64,000 bases of DNA from Virgisporangium aliadipatigenens (GTDB lineage: Bacteria > Actinomycetota > Actinomycetes > Mycobacteriales > Micromonosporaceae): positions 1-64,000 of the forward strand of contig NZ_BOPF01000026.1 of assembly GCF_016863615.1 (NCBI RefSeq). The letters run 5' to 3'. Shown here in pieces: positions 1-8,806 of the stretch (within the stretch, counting starts at the first letter, position 1; each line of letters starts with the position of its first letter). A model generated the notes under the pieces. The model had not been told where the DNA came from. It saw only the letters and a list, made by a program, of their open reading frames with translations, and ran no database searches. The translations under genes were made by a program, and so were the position numbers.

Positions 1-734
1 GACCCGCCCGCGCCGTGGAACGACGCGTAGTCGTTGTGCGGGGCGAAGAAGCCGATCGTGTTGTAGCCCCAGTAGTTCGACAGCCCCTTCTCCACGAGTC
101 CGCTGTCGTGCACGAACTGGTGCACCGGCATCAGCTCCACGGCCGTCACACCGAGCTGCTTCAGGTACTTGATCATCACCGGGTGGGAGAGTCCGGAGTA
201 GGTACCCCGCACGTCGGCCGGGATCCGGGGATGGTTGATCGTGAGGCCCTTCACGTGCGCCTCGTAGATCACCGTCTGGTGGAACGGGATGCGCAGCGGG
301 GTGTCGTTCGCCCAGTCGAAGAACGGGTTGATGACGACGGACTTCATCGCGTAGGGCGCCGAGTCGTCGTCGTTGTACGAGTCCGGGTCCCCGAACCGGT
401 AGGAGAAGAGCGCCTCGTTCCACCCGATGCGCCCGTCGATCGCCTTGGCGTACGGGTCGAGCAGCAGCTTGTGCGGGTTGCAGCGCAGGCCGGCGCCGGG
501 GTTGTAGGGGCCGTGCACGCGGTAGCCGTAGCGCTGGCCGGGCAGCACGCGGGGCAGGTAGCCGTGCCACACCAACGCCTCGCGCTCGGGCAGGTCGACC
601 CGCGTCTCCGTACCGTCGGCGTCGAACAGGCACAGCTCGACCCGTTCGGCCACCTCGGAGAAGAGCGCGAAGTTGGTGCCGCCCCCGTCGTACGTCGCGC
701 CCAACGGATACGGCACACCCGGCCAGATCTTCAT
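1..734 (-). CDS. glgX: glycogen debranching enzyme GlgX, 5' part (runs off window start)
   Basis: Reading leftwards from an ATG at 732-734, this frame stays open to base 1, giving the first ~244 residues. They open with MKIWPGVPYPLGATYDGGG and contain NFALFSEVAERVELCLFD, the carbohydrate-binding-module-48 start typical of isoamylase/GlgX proteins. The GH13 catalytic domain follows (IYEAHVKGLTINHP, GVTAVELMPVHQFV, NYWGYNTIGFFAPH). GlgX removes alpha-1,6 branches from phosphorylase-limit dextrins during glycogen breakdown in the cytoplasm. Family members are about 700 residues, so roughly two thirds lie outside the window. The start is about 50 bp from the stop of the LacI gene, which reads the same way, so the two may be cotranscribed. 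Confidence 0.9.
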   Translation of the reverse strand, partial: MKIWPGVPYPLGATYDGGGTNFALFSEVAERVELCLFDADGTETRVDLPEREALVWHGYLPRVLPGQRYGYRVHGPYNPGAGLRCNPHKLLLDPYAKAIDGRIGWNEALFSYRFGDPDSYNDDDSAPYAMKSVVINPFFDWANDTPLRIPFHQTVIYEAHVKGLTINHPRIPADVRGTYSGLSHPVMIKYLKQLGVTAVELMPVHQFVHDSGLVEKGLSNYWGYNTIGFFAPHNDYASFHGAGG

Positions 735-786
735 CCCACCCACCGCCAAGGTTTACCAGTGAACCGGCCCACCCGCGACTCGAGGA

Positions 787-1791
787 TCAGGCCGCTGTGC
801 TCTCGCGCACGTGCAGCGTGTGCGGAACGGTGCGCTCGCCGGGCGGTGCGCCGTCGGGCGCGGCGATACGGGCGGCGAGCAGGTCGACGGCGAGGGCGGC
901 GAGGTCCGCCTTGTCCGGGGCCACGGTGCTGAGCGTGGGCACCGAGTAGCGCCCGTCCTCGATGTCGTCGAACCCGGCGACCGCCACGTCGTCGGGCACC
1001 CGCAGCCCGGCGTCGTGCAGCGCCCGCAGGGCCCCGAGGGCGAGCGTGTCGTTGAAGCAGAACACCGCGTCCGGGCGGGCCCCGGACTCGAGCAGCGCCC
1101 GCATCGCGGCCGCGCCGTCCGCCCGGTGCCAGTGCGTCGCCGGCGCGATCAGGGTCGGGTCGACCGGCAGCCCGGCCGCCTCCAGCGCGGCGGTGTAGCC
1201 GGCCAGGCGCAGCCGCGCGGTGACCCCCTCGACGGTGTGCTGGGCGCCGATCGCGGCCACCCGTCGACGCCCAGTGCCGATCAGGTGCGCGGTCATGTCG
1301 TGCGCGGCGGCGACGTTGTCCACGGCGACGTGGTCCGCGCCGGCGTGGTCGACCCGTTCGCCGACGAGCACCATGGGCGTCGGATGAACGGCCGCCAGGT
1401 CGGCCCCGGTGAGCGCGAGCGGGCTGAAGACGAGCCCGTCGATCATGTGGTCCCGGATGCCGGAGGCGACCTCCCGTTCGCGCGTGGGATCGCCGCCGGT
1501 CTGGTCGATCAGCACCGTCCAGTCGTGCCGCGCGGCGGCGGCGACCACGTGTCGGGCCAGTTCGGCGAAGTAGGGCAGGTCCAGCTCGGGAACGGCGAGC
1601 GCGATCACGCCGGTGCGGCCGCGGCGCAGGTTGCGGGCGTTGAGGTTGGGCCGGTAGCCGAGCAGCTCGATCGCCTCCAGCACCCGGGCCCGGGTGTCGG
1701 GACGCACGTGCGCGTAGCCGTTGACGACGTTGGAGACGGTCTTGACGGACACCCCGGCGCGCTCGGCGACGTCCTTGAGCCGGTGCCGCAC
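787..1791 (-). CDS. LacI-family transcriptional regulator of the arabinan locus
   Basis: 334 residues. The N-terminal helix-turn-helix is canonical LacI (LKDVAERAGVSVKTVSNVVNG, then the hinge region with NARNLRRGRTG). A periplasmic-binding-protein-like ligand domain follows (GLVFSPL, DDIEDGRYSVPTLSTV near the C-terminus). It is divergent from the GH51 arabinofuranosidase gene, and the 111-bp gap holds two adjacent palindromes with the central CG expected for LacI operators. Inference: it represses the arabinose/arabinan transport and hydrolase operon until an arabinose-derived inducer binds, and probably its own gene too. Full family length, nothing missing. Confidence 0.92.
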   Translation of the reverse strand: MRHRLKDVAERAGVSVKTVSNVVNGYAHVRPDTRARVLEAIELLGYRPNLNARNLRRGRTGVIALAVPELDLPYFAELARHVVAAAARHDWTVLIDQTGGDPTREREVASGIRDHMIDGLVFSPLALTGADLAAVHPTPMVLVGERVDHAGADHVAVDNVAAAHDMTAHLIGTGRRRVAAIGAQHTVEGVTARLRLAGYTAALEAAGLPVDPTLIAPATHWHRADGAAAMRALLESGARPDAVFCFNDTLALGALRALHDAGLRVPDDVAVAGFDDIEDGRYSVPTLSTVAPDKADLAALAVDLLAARIAAPDGAPPGERTVPHTLHVRESTAA

Positions 1792-1843
1792 CGTTTCCCC
1801 CTAGAGATCGCGAACGAGGGGATGCTACCTCGCCACCGCTCTT

Positions 1844-1866
1844 TACAACGTTGTATTCAACGTTGT
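1844..1866. promoter_or_regulatory. tandem LacI-type operators between lacI-like gene and GH51 operon
   Basis: Two palindromes lie side by side: TACAACGTTGTA (1844-1855, perfect) and TTCAACGTTGTA (from 1857; core CAACGTTG at 1858-1865). Their centres are about 12 bp apart, near one helical turn. They sit between the LacI start (1791) and the TTG start of the arabinofuranosidase (1903), in a locally AT-richer stretch. This fits cooperative binding by two LacI dimers on one DNA face. Confidence 0.75.
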
Positions 1867-1902
1867 AAAACCTGTGCAAAGCAAGTCCGAGAGGAGCCCG
1901 GC

Positions 1903-3414
1903 TTGGACACGGCACGCGTGAGTATCGACCCGGCGTTCGCGATCGGGGACGTCGACCGGCGCCTGTTCGGCTCGTTCGTGGAGCACATGGGCCGCTGCGT
2001 GTACGGCGGCGTCTTCGAGCCCGGCCACCCCGAGGCCGACCCGTCCGGCCTGCGGGGCGACGTCCTGGCGCTGACCCGCGAGCTGGGCGTGTCCGTGGTG
2101 CGCTACCCCGGGGGCAACTTCGTCTCCGGCTACCGCTGGGAGGACGGCGTCGGCCCGGTGGGGGACCGGCCCCGGCGGCTGGACCTGGCGTGGAAGAGCA
2201 TCGAGACCAACGCGTTCGGGCTGGACGAGTTCATGCGGTGGGCGCGCGCGGCGCGGGTCGAGCCGATGCTCGCCGTCAACCTCGGCACGCGTGGCGTGCA
2301 GGAGGCCTGCGACCTGCTGGAGTACGCCAACCACCCGGGCGGCGGCCACTTCTCCGACCTGCGCCGCAAGCACGGCGTCGAGCAGCCCTACGGCGTGCGG
2401 CTCTGGTGCCTCGGCAACGAGCTGGACGGCCCGTGGCAGGTCGGGCACAAGACCGCCGAGGAGTACGGGCGGCTGGCCGCCGAGACCGCCAAGGCGATGA
2501 AGCTCGTCGACCCGTCGGTGAGCCTCGTCGCCTGCGGCAGCTCCAACCGGGGCATGCCGACGTTCGCCGCGTGGGAGGCGACCGTCCTCGAGCACACCTA
2601 CGACCACGTCGACTACATCTCCGCGCACACCTACTACGACCCGTCCGACGGCGACCGGGCCAGCATGCTCGCGTCGGCCGTCGACATGGACGCGTTCATC
2701 CGCGAGGTCGTCGCCACCGCCGACCACGTCGCCGCGAAGCAGCGGCAGCGCCGGCGGCTGAAGATCTCCTTCGACGAGTGGAACGTCTGGTACCAGGCGC
2801 GCCTGCAACACGACCTCGACCGGCGCGGCTGGGAGGAGGCGCCGGCCCTCATCGAGGACACCTACACGGCGCTCGACGCGGTCGTCGTCGGGGACCTGCT
2901 CGTCACGCTGCTGCGCCACGCCGACCGGGTCGGCATCGCCTGCCAGGCGCAGCTGGCAAACGTCATCGCGCCGATCCGCACGATCACCGGTGGGCCGGCG
3001 TGGCGGCAGAGCATCTTCCACCCGTTCGCGCTCACGGCCCGGCACGCCACCGGCACCGTGCTGCGCACCGAGCCGACCGGACCGACCCACGAGACCACCC
3101 GCCACGGGGAAGTGTCCACAGTGGACACCGTCGCCACGTACGACAGCGACAGCGGCGCGCTCGCGCTCTTCGCCGTCAACCGCGGCGACTCCGACCTGGT
3201 GCTCGACGTGGACCTGCGGGGCCTGCCCGGCCTCGCCGGCGTCGCGCACACCACCCTCGACGCGGGCGCCGCGCCCGACGCCGCCAACACCGCCGACGCA
3301 CCGGAACGCGTCGTCCCGCGGCACGTCGGCGTCCCGGCGCTGGACGCCGGCCGCGCCCGGATCCTGCTGCCCGCCGCCTCCTGGAACCTGATCCGCTTCG
3401 CCACCGAGAAGTAG
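1903..3414 (+). CDS. alpha-L-arabinofuranosidase, GH51
   Basis: 503 residues from a TTG start chosen because GAGAGGAG lies 6 bp upstream; the GTG at 1918 has no well-spaced site. Open frame further upstream is only lack of stops. The protein opens with DRRLFGSFVEHMGRCVYGGV and VVRYPGGNFVSGYRWEDGVG, classic GH51. The acid/base glutamate is E173 in WCLGNELDGPW and the nucleophile E292 in ISFDEWNVWY; a C-terminal beta domain follows. No signal peptide, so it acts in the cytoplasm on imported arabino-oligosaccharides, releasing terminal arabinofuranose. First gene of an operon with an importer and a secreted arabinanase, behind LacI operators. Confidence 0.95.
   Translation: MDTARVSIDPAFAIGDVDRRLFGSFVEHMGRCVYGGVFEPGHPEADPSGLRGDVLALTRELGVSVVRYPGGNFVSGYRWEDGVGPVGDRPRRLDLAWKSIETNAFGLDEFMRWARAARVEPMLAVNLGTRGVQEACDLLEYANHPGGGHFSDLRRKHGVEQPYGVRLWCLGNELDGPWQVGHKTAEEYGRLAAETAKAMKLVDPSVSLVACGSSNRGMPTFAAWEATVLEHTYDHVDYISAHTYYDPSDGDRASMLASAVDMDAFIREVVATADHVAAKQRQRRRLKISFDEWNVWYQARLQHDLDRRGWEEAPALIEDTYTALDAVVVGDLLVTLLRHADRVGIACQAQLANVIAPIRTITGGPAWRQSIFHPFALTARHATGTVLRTEPTGPTHETTRHGEVSTVDTVATYDSDSGALALFAVNRGDSDLVLDVDLRGLPGLAGVAHTTLDAGAAPDAANTADAPERVVPRHVGVPALDAGRARILLPAASWNLIRFATEK
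3115..3125. repeat. representative copy of the recurring TCCACnGTGGA palindrome
   Basis: Here GTGTCCACAGTGGACAC (3112-3128), inside the GH51 gene, read as STVD. Other copies start near 7540, 9863, 10123, 16243, 29465, 34682, 41168, 41318 and 60134; 19311 and 23624 are one base short. Most are in genes, in any frame or strand, so this is a DNA-level element, not one protein motif. Confidence 0.7.
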
Positions 3415-3456
3415 CCAGCCCGACCAGCTCGCCACCCCCCGCATAGGAGCACCCCC

Positions 3457-4773
3457 ATGAGCACCCGACGTCACTTCCTCGCCCTCGGCCTCGGGGCCGC
3501 CGGCGCCACCGCCTTAGGACTCGCCGGCTGCGGCGACGATGACGACTCCGCCGGCACCGCGGCCGGAAACGGCGGCAAGGACTACACCGGCCCGAAGGTC
3601 ACGCTCAACCTCTGGAACGGCTTCACCGGCGGCGACGGCGACATCTTCAAGAAGCTCGTCGACACGTTCAACGGCGAGCACGCCAACATCGCCGTCACCG
3701 TCGCCACCTACCGCTGGGAGGACTACTACGCCAAGCTGCCCGGCGCCGTCACCAGCGGCAACGGGCCGGACGTCGCCGTCATGCACATGGACATGCTGGC
3801 GACGTTCGCCGCGCGCAAGGTGATCGCACCCGTCGACGACGTCGCCACCGCACTCGGCCTCTCCGAGAACGACTTCGCGCCGACCGTCTGGAAGGGCGGC
3901 CTGTACAAGGACAAGCGCTACGGCATCCCGCTGGACATGCACCCGGTGGGCCTGTACTACAACAAGGCCCTGTTCCAGCGCGCCGGCCTCGACCCGGCGA
4001 AGCCGCCGCAGGACCGCGCCGAGATGGAGGCCGCCCTCGCGGCCCTGAAGGGCGCCGGCATCCAGGGGTTCTGGATCAGCCCGTTCCAGTTCACCGGCGG
4101 GATGACCGCCTACTCGCTCGTGTACCAGTTCGGCGGCGCGCTCTACAACGCCGACGCGACGAAGGCGACGTTCAACAGCGACGCCGCCGTCGAGGCGGTC
4201 AGCTGGCTGCGCAAGCTCGTCACCGACGGCCACTCGCCGGCCGACGTCGGGCAGGACGCCGACTACCTGGCCCTCAAGGCCGGCCAGAACGCCTTCAACG
4301 TCAACGGCATCTGGCAGGTGAACGACCTCAAGAAGAGCCCCGAGGTGCAGTGGGGCGTGGCGCCGGTGCCGCAGATCGGATCGAAGCGCGCGGTGTGGGC
4401 CAACTCCCACAACTTCGCCATCGTCCAGCAGAAGCGCACCGACGCCAACAAGGTGGCCGGCGCGAAGGTGTTCATCAACTGGCTGAGCCAGCACTCGCTG
4501 GACTGGGCGGCCGGGGGACAGGTGCCGGCGCGCCGCTCGGTGCTGGAGGACCCGAAGTTCATCGCGCTGACCGAGGCGAAGGCGCTCTCGGCCGAACTGC
4601 CCGACGCGGCCTTCCCGCCGGCGACCCCCGGCATCGGCGACGTGACGAACCTCTTCTACACCGCGTTCAACGAGGCGATCCTCGGCAAGAAGCCGCCGAA
4701 GCAGGCGCTCGACGACGGGGTGGCCAAGGCCGACAAGCTCCTCGAGGACAACCGCAAGAAGTACGGGGACTGA
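3457..4773 (+). CDS. sugar ABC transporter substrate-binding lipoprotein
   Basis: 438 residues. The N-terminus has twin arginines (R4-R5 in STRRHFLALG), a hydrophobic stretch and a lipobox ending at C25 (LGLAGC), so it is probably a Tat-exported lipoprotein. The rest is a family-1 extracellular solute-binding protein (VTLNLWNGFTGGDGD, GPDVAVMHMDMLATF, GLYYNKALFQRAGL). It lies between the GH51 gene and two permease genes (3 bp before the next start). Predicted ligand: arabino-oligosaccharides made outside the cell by the GH43 enzyme of this operon. The ligand is inferred from context, the family from sequence. Confidence 0.93.
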   Translation: MSTRRHFLALGLGAAGATALGLAGCGDDDDSAGTAAGNGGKDYTGPKVTLNLWNGFTGGDGDIFKKLVDTFNGEHANIAVTVATYRWEDYYAKLPGAVTSGNGPDVAVMHMDMLATFAARKVIAPVDDVATALGLSENDFAPTVWKGGLYKDKRYGIPLDMHPVGLYYNKALFQRAGLDPAKPPQDRAEMEAALAALKGAGIQGFWISPFQFTGGMTAYSLVYQFGGALYNADATKATFNSDAAVEAVSWLRKLVTDGHSPADVGQDADYLALKAGQNAFNVNGIWQVNDLKKSPEVQWGVAPVPQIGSKRAVWANSHNFAIVQQKRTDANKVAGAKVFINWLSQHSLDWAAGGQVPARRSVLEDPKFIALTEAKALSAELPDAAFPPATPGIGDVTNLFYTAFNEAILGKKPPKQALDDGVAKADKLLEDNRKKYGD

Positions 4774-4776
4774 ACG

Positions 4777-5640
4777 GTGCGCGCACGCGCGACGCCCTAC
4801 CTGTTCCTCCTGCCGTACCTGCTGCTGTTCGGCGTCTTCGGCCTGCTGCCGATTGTGCTGGGCGGCTGGCTGAGCCTGCACCAGTGGGACTTCCAGCTGC
4901 CCAACAAGCCGTTCGTGGGGCTCGACAACTACCAGGAGCTCTTCACGCCCGACTCGCTGGTCTACGGCGACTGGTGGGAGAGCGTGCGGGCCACGGCCGT
5001 GTTCACGGTGGCGAGCGTGCCGCTGCTCGTCGCGCTGCCGCTCGGGATGGCGCTGCTGCTCAACCGCTCGTTCCCGGGCAGAACGTTCTTCCGGGCCGTG
5101 TACTTCGCGCCGTACGTGCTCGGCGTGGCCGTCATCGGGCTGCTGTGGCGCTTCCTGCTCGACGCCAACCTGGGCCTCGTCAACCACCTGTTCGGCATCG
5201 GCACGCCGTGGCTGACCGGGACGCCGTGGGCGTGGGTGTCGCTGGTCGGCGTGACGGTGTGGTGGACGTGCGGGTTCAACGCCGTCATCTACCTCGCCGG
5301 GCTGCAGGACATCCCGCGCGAGCTGTACGAGGCGGCCACCGTGGACGGCGCGACGGCGTGGGAACGGTTCCGCCACGTGACGCTGCCGGGCCTGCGGCCG
5401 GTGCTGCTGTTCGTCATCACGACGACGATCCTCGCGTCGGCGAACATGTTCGGCCAGTCCTACCTCATCACGCAGGGCGCGCCGGGCAACGAGACCCGCA
5501 CGGTCGTCTCCTACATGGTCGAACTGGGACTGGCGCGCAACGACGCCGGCCGGGCCGCGGCGATGAGCGTCACTCTGGCGCTGCTGCTGGCCCTGGTGAG
5601 CGCCGCCAACTTCCGCATCTTCCGGTACCGGGAGGAATGA
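4777..5640 (+). CDS. sugar ABC transporter permease (MalF/UgpA type)
   Basis: 287 residues from a GTG 3 bp after the binding-protein stop. The protein starts directly with a membrane segment (YLFLLPYLLLFGVFGLLPIV) and has about six in total. The EAA loop that contacts the ATPase is RELYEAATVDGATAWERFRH. It forms the importer channel with the next gene product. No ATP-binding gene occurs in the operon; in actinomycetes such importers commonly share a genome-encoded MsiK-type ATPase, which I infer here. The stop overlaps the start of the second permease. Confidence 0.93.
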   Translation: MRARATPYLFLLPYLLLFGVFGLLPIVLGGWLSLHQWDFQLPNKPFVGLDNYQELFTPDSLVYGDWWESVRATAVFTVASVPLLVALPLGMALLLNRSFPGRTFFRAVYFAPYVLGVAVIGLLWRFLLDANLGLVNHLFGIGTPWLTGTPWAWVSLVGVTVWWTCGFNAVIYLAGLQDIPRELYEAATVDGATAWERFRHVTLPGLRPVLLFVITTTILASANMFGQSYLITQGAPGNETRTVVSYMVELGLARNDAGRAAAMSVTLALLLALVSAANFRIFRYREE

Positions 5641-6458
5641 TGAGGCGGATCCCGCTCTACGCGGCGCTGCTGGCGCTGACGGCCGTGTTCGTCGTGCCGC
5701 TGGTGTGGATGGTGCTGACGTCGCTGAAGACGTATCCGGTGGCGCAGCAGAGCCCGCCGGTGTGGCTGCCCGATCCGGTCTCCGACTACGGCTACGGGCG
5801 GCTGTTCCGGGCCGGCAGCCAGACGCCGGTGCACCGGTGGTTCGTCAACAGCATGCTGGCGGCCACGTTGCACGCGGCGCTCGTGGTCGCCACGGCGGCC
5901 CCGGCCGCCTACGCGCTGGCGCGGATGCGCTTCCGCGGCCGGCAGGCGGTCTTCGTGCTGGTCGTCGGGGCGCTGTTCGTGCCGCCGGCGACGCTCATCA
6001 TCCCCAACTTCCTCATCGTGGACACGCTCGGCTGGCTGGACACCCTGACCGCCGTGGTGGTGCCGGGCGCCGCGAGCGCGTTCGGGGTCTTCTTCCTGCG
6101 CCAGTTCTTCCTGTCGCTGCCGCGGGAGCTGGAGGAGGCCGCGATCCTCGACGGCGCCGGCCCGTGGCAGGTGTTCGCGCGGGTGGTGCTGCCGCTGTCG
6201 AAGCCGGCGCTGGCCACGCTCGTCGTGCTGTCGTTCCTCACCAACTGGAACGACTTCCTCTGGCCGATCTTCATTCTGTTCAGCGCCGACCGGCTGACCA
6301 TGCCGGCCGGGTTGGGGCTCCTCCAGGGCGCCTACATCACCGACTACCCGGTCGTCATGGCCGGTGCCGTGCTGGCCAGCGTTCCGGCGCTGCTGCTGTT
6401 CGTGCTCGCCCAGCGGTACGTCATCGAGGGCGTGTCGCGCAGCGGGATCAAGGGGTGA
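5640..6458 (+). CDS. sugar ABC transporter permease (MalG/UgpE type)
   Basis: About 272 residues. Two ATG codons occur at 5637 and 5640; GGAGG at 5631-5635 is better spaced for the second. The stop/start overlap with the upstream permease implies translational coupling. The first membrane segment is LYAALLALTAVFVVPLVWMV, the EAA loop is RELEEAAILDGAGPWQVFARV, and the tail QRYVIEGVSRSGIKG is typical of MalG-like proteins. It pairs with the upstream permease; no ATPase gene is nearby. Confidence 0.93.
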   Translation: MRRIPLYAALLALTAVFVVPLVWMVLTSLKTYPVAQQSPPVWLPDPVSDYGYGRLFRAGSQTPVHRWFVNSMLAATLHAALVVATAAPAAYALARMRFRGRQAVFVLVVGALFVPPATLIIPNFLIVDTLGWLDTLTAVVVPGAASAFGVFFLRQFFLSLPRELEEAAILDGAGPWQVFARVVLPLSKPALATLVVLSFLTNWNDFLWPIFILFSADRLTMPAGLGLLQGAYITDYPVVMAGAVLASVPALLLFVLAQRYVIEGVSRSGIKG

Positions 6459-6462
6459 ACCG

Positions 6463-8172
6463 ATGAAACTGCCCGCCTTACTCGTGGCCGCGGTGCTCGG
6501 CGCGACCGGGGTCGTCCCGGCGTCCGCGCCGGTGCAGGCCCGACCCGCCACTTACCGCAATCCGGTGTCGGCCCCCGCCGCCGACACGTTCGCCGATCCC
6601 GCCGTCATCCGGGGGAACGACGGAAGCTGGTACGCCTTCGGCACCAGCGACCCGCTGCGGGCCGGTGAGACGACGCCGCGCCTGCTGCCGATCCTGCGTT
6701 CGCCGGACCTCGTGCACTGGACCTACGCCGGTGACGCGTTCACGGCCCGGCCGGCGTGGGCCGCCCCCACGGCCGGCCTGTGGGCACCCGACATCCGCCG
6801 CATCGCCGGCCGCTACGTCCTCTACTACACCGTCACCGACACGACGCTGAACCCCGGTGAGGACTCGGCGATCGGTGTGGCCACCGCCCCGACCCCGCTC
6901 GGCCCGTGGACGGACAGCGGCGCACCCGTGATCGCCCCGCGCGCGGCGCCCGGCGGCGGTTTCCTGTGGACGTTCGACCCGGCGCAGCTGACCGACACCG
7001 AGGGGCGTTCCTGGCTCTACTACGGCTCCTACTTCGGCGGCATCTGGACGGTGCCGCTGGACCCGGACGGGCTGCGCGTCGCCGGCACGCCGACGCAGGT
7101 GACGATCGACAACCGGTACGAGGGCGCCTACGTGGTGCGCCGCGCCGGCTGGTACTACCTGTTCGCCTCGGCGGCCAACTGCTGCGCCGGCCCGACCACC
7201 GGATACAGCGTCTTCGCGGGCCGGTCGCGGCACCCGGCCGGGCCGTTCACCGACCGGGCGGGCGCGTCCCTGCTGACCTCCCGGGTCGGCGGCACACCGG
7301 TGATCCAGCAGAACGGCAACCGCTGGATCGGCACCGGACACAACTCGATCGCCACCGACGCGGCCGGCCGGGACTGGCTGGTGTACCACGCGATCGACCG
7401 CGCCGCGCCGTACCTCAACGGGACGGAGGGCATCAACCGCCGCCCGATGCTCATCGACCCGCTCTCCTGGGACGGCGGCTGGCCGAGCGCCCGCGCCTCG
7501 GAGACCCCGCAGCCCGCTCCCGGCACGAGCGGCCGCCCGTCCACAGTGGACACACCACGGGTGGGGAGGGTGGATCGGCGCCACTCGGAGGAGTTCGACC
7601 GCACTGCCCTGAACGGCTGGACCTGGACGCGCCGCGACACCCGCGCGACGGTGACCGGCGGCGCGCTCGTCTGGCCCACCCAGGCGACCGACCTCGTCGG
7701 CCCGGAGAACGCCGCCGCGGTCCTCACCCGCCCGGCACCCGCCGGCGACTACGTGGTCGAGACGAAGCTGACCATCGACCTGGGCGTCGACGCGGTGCGC
7801 AACTACCAGCAGGCCGGGCTGATCGTGTACGCCGGTGACGACGACTTCGCGCGGCTCACGCACGTGGCGATCTGGAACACCCGCCAGATCGAGTTCGGTC
7901 GCGAACTGCCCTACGCCGGCCGCCTCTCCTACGGTGGCGCGGTCGAGGGCCCGCCGGCGACCACCACCTGGCTGCGCCTGGCGCACACCACCGTCCGCGG
8001 CGAACATCGCTACCGCGCCGGCTGGAGCACCGACGGGCGGCACTGGCAGTGGGGCGCGGTGTGGACGTTCGCGGCCGGGACGGCACCCCGCATCGGGCTG
8101 GTCTCCCAGGGCGGCGCCGCCGCCGACCCGCCGGCCACCGCGATCTTCGACTACGTGCGGATGTACCGATAA
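6463..8172 (+). CDS. secreted GH43 arabinan endo-1,5-alpha-L-arabinosidase with C-terminal lectin-like domain
   Basis: 569 residues, starting 4 bp after the permease stop. Residues 1-27 are a Sec signal peptide ending near PVQA. The five-bladed GH43 domain covers about 30-360, with expected catalytic acids D45 (TFADPAVI), D172 (WTFDPAQLTD) and E220 (YEGAYVV). After a Pro/Ser/Thr linker (375-400), residues ~405-569 form a concanavalin-like (DUF1349-type) beta domain (YQQAGLIVYAGDDDFARL). It probably cuts arabinan outside the cell for the importer of the same operon. Substrate assignment rests on the GH43 family and on GH51 context. Confidence 0.88.
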   Translation: MKLPALLVAAVLGATGVVPASAPVQARPATYRNPVSAPAADTFADPAVIRGNDGSWYAFGTSDPLRAGETTPRLLPILRSPDLVHWTYAGDAFTARPAWAAPTAGLWAPDIRRIAGRYVLYYTVTDTTLNPGEDSAIGVATAPTPLGPWTDSGAPVIAPRAAPGGGFLWTFDPAQLTDTEGRSWLYYGSYFGGIWTVPLDPDGLRVAGTPTQVTIDNRYEGAYVVRRAGWYYLFASAANCCAGPTTGYSVFAGRSRHPAGPFTDRAGASLLTSRVGGTPVIQQNGNRWIGTGHNSIATDAAGRDWLVYHAIDRAAPYLNGTEGINRRPMLIDPLSWDGGWPSARASETPQPAPGTSGRPSTVDTPRVGRVDRRHSEEFDRTALNGWTWTRRDTRATVTGGALVWPTQATDLVGPENAAAVLTRPAPAGDYVVETKLTIDLGVDAVRNYQQAGLIVYAGDDDFARLTHVAIWNTRQIEFGRELPYAGRLSYGGAVEGPPATTTWLRLAHTTVRGEHRYRAGWSTDGRHWQWGAVWTFAAGTAPRIGLVSQGGAAADPPATAIFDYVRMYR

Positions 8173-8224
8173 GTTCATCCGCCCCCGGATGCGGCACCGG
8201 CCGGGCACTGGTAGACCGGAGTCC

Positions 8225-8365
8225 ATGCTGAAGAAGTTGGCTGCCCTGGCCGGTGCCGCGCTCGCCCTCGCACTCGTGCTCGCGTGCGGCGGCGGTGGGG
8301 ACGACGACGATGACGACGATGACGACGACGGCATGGCGCGGGTGGTCGTGGTGAGCATGCGCTAG
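8225..8365 (+). CDS. predicted mini-lipoprotein with a ten-aspartate run
   Basis: 46 residues if the ATG at 8225 is used; GGAG lies 3 bp before it. The N-terminus resembles a lipoprotein signal (MLKKLAALAGAALALALVLAC). Four glycines, ten consecutive Asp codons (GAC/GAT mixed) and a short tail GMARVVVVSMR follow. The mature lipid-anchored peptide would be strongly acidic. I do not recognise a family. It follows the GH43 gene by about 50 bp but may have its own promoter. It could be a chance frame; the signal-like N-terminus and lipobox argue for a gene. Confidence 0.45.
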   Translation: MLKKLAALAGAALALALVLACGGGGDDDDDDDDDDGMARVVVVSMR

Positions 8366-8806
8366 CCGCCTAACAGGCGCAGGTGCGGCGCAGGAGGGTC
8401 GGCGCGACCGGCTCCTGTGCCGCCGCGCGCACGTCCGCCAGCAGGCGATCACGCCGGCGTTCGTGCCGAGGTACGCCGCGGGCGTCGAGGTCGCCGTGAG
8501 CGCCGCCAGGGGCGGAACGCCCGCCCACCAGCAGTTCCAGCTCGTCGTGCAGGGCGAAGCCCGGCACCACGTAGGACGAGGAACGCGATCTGCCGGCGCG
8601 GTGAGATCATGATCACCGATGAGCGGGCTACGGGGCATCCTTCCCCGTCACCCTGACCCGGTTGGAGTGCAGATGGTCACGGGATACGACGCCAACCCCG
8701 CATGCCGATCACACCGGCAGCCCACACGATACGAACCGTCGTGGTGATGCGGCGGCCCCGCAGAATCTCCGCCGCCGCGTTCAGGCCGCGCAGGTTGGGC
8801 ATCGCA
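8366..8806. other. no confident gene; possibly degraded coding DNA
   Basis: About 440 bp. Short frames exist, for example a 66-codon minus-strand frame at 8370-8570 (LHDELELLVGG, ending in CAC), but none has a convincing start and continuation. Codon periodicity seems to switch frame within the stretch, as in a decayed gene. No RNA gene was seen. Confidence 0.35.

Noticed and set aside
811-1902. Long plus-strand open frame upstream of the GH51 start
   Set aside because: It runs antisense through the LacI gene; the Arg/Gly/Val-rich translation is a shadow. The ribosome site selects TTG 1903.
3514-5376. 620-codon minus-strand frame over the binding protein and permease
   Set aside because: Composition is the His/Arg/Val-rich shadow of GC-rich genes; the plus strand has clear family motifs.
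8281-8340. Asp-codon run as a simple-sequence repeat only
   Set aside because: GAC and GAT codons alternate and the run lies in a frame with a lipoprotein signal, so it is kept as a possible gene at moderate confidence.
6478-8358. 626-codon minus-strand frame over the GH43 gene
   Set aside because: Antisense shadow without recognisable motifs; the plus-strand frame has GH43 catalytic residues and a signal peptide.
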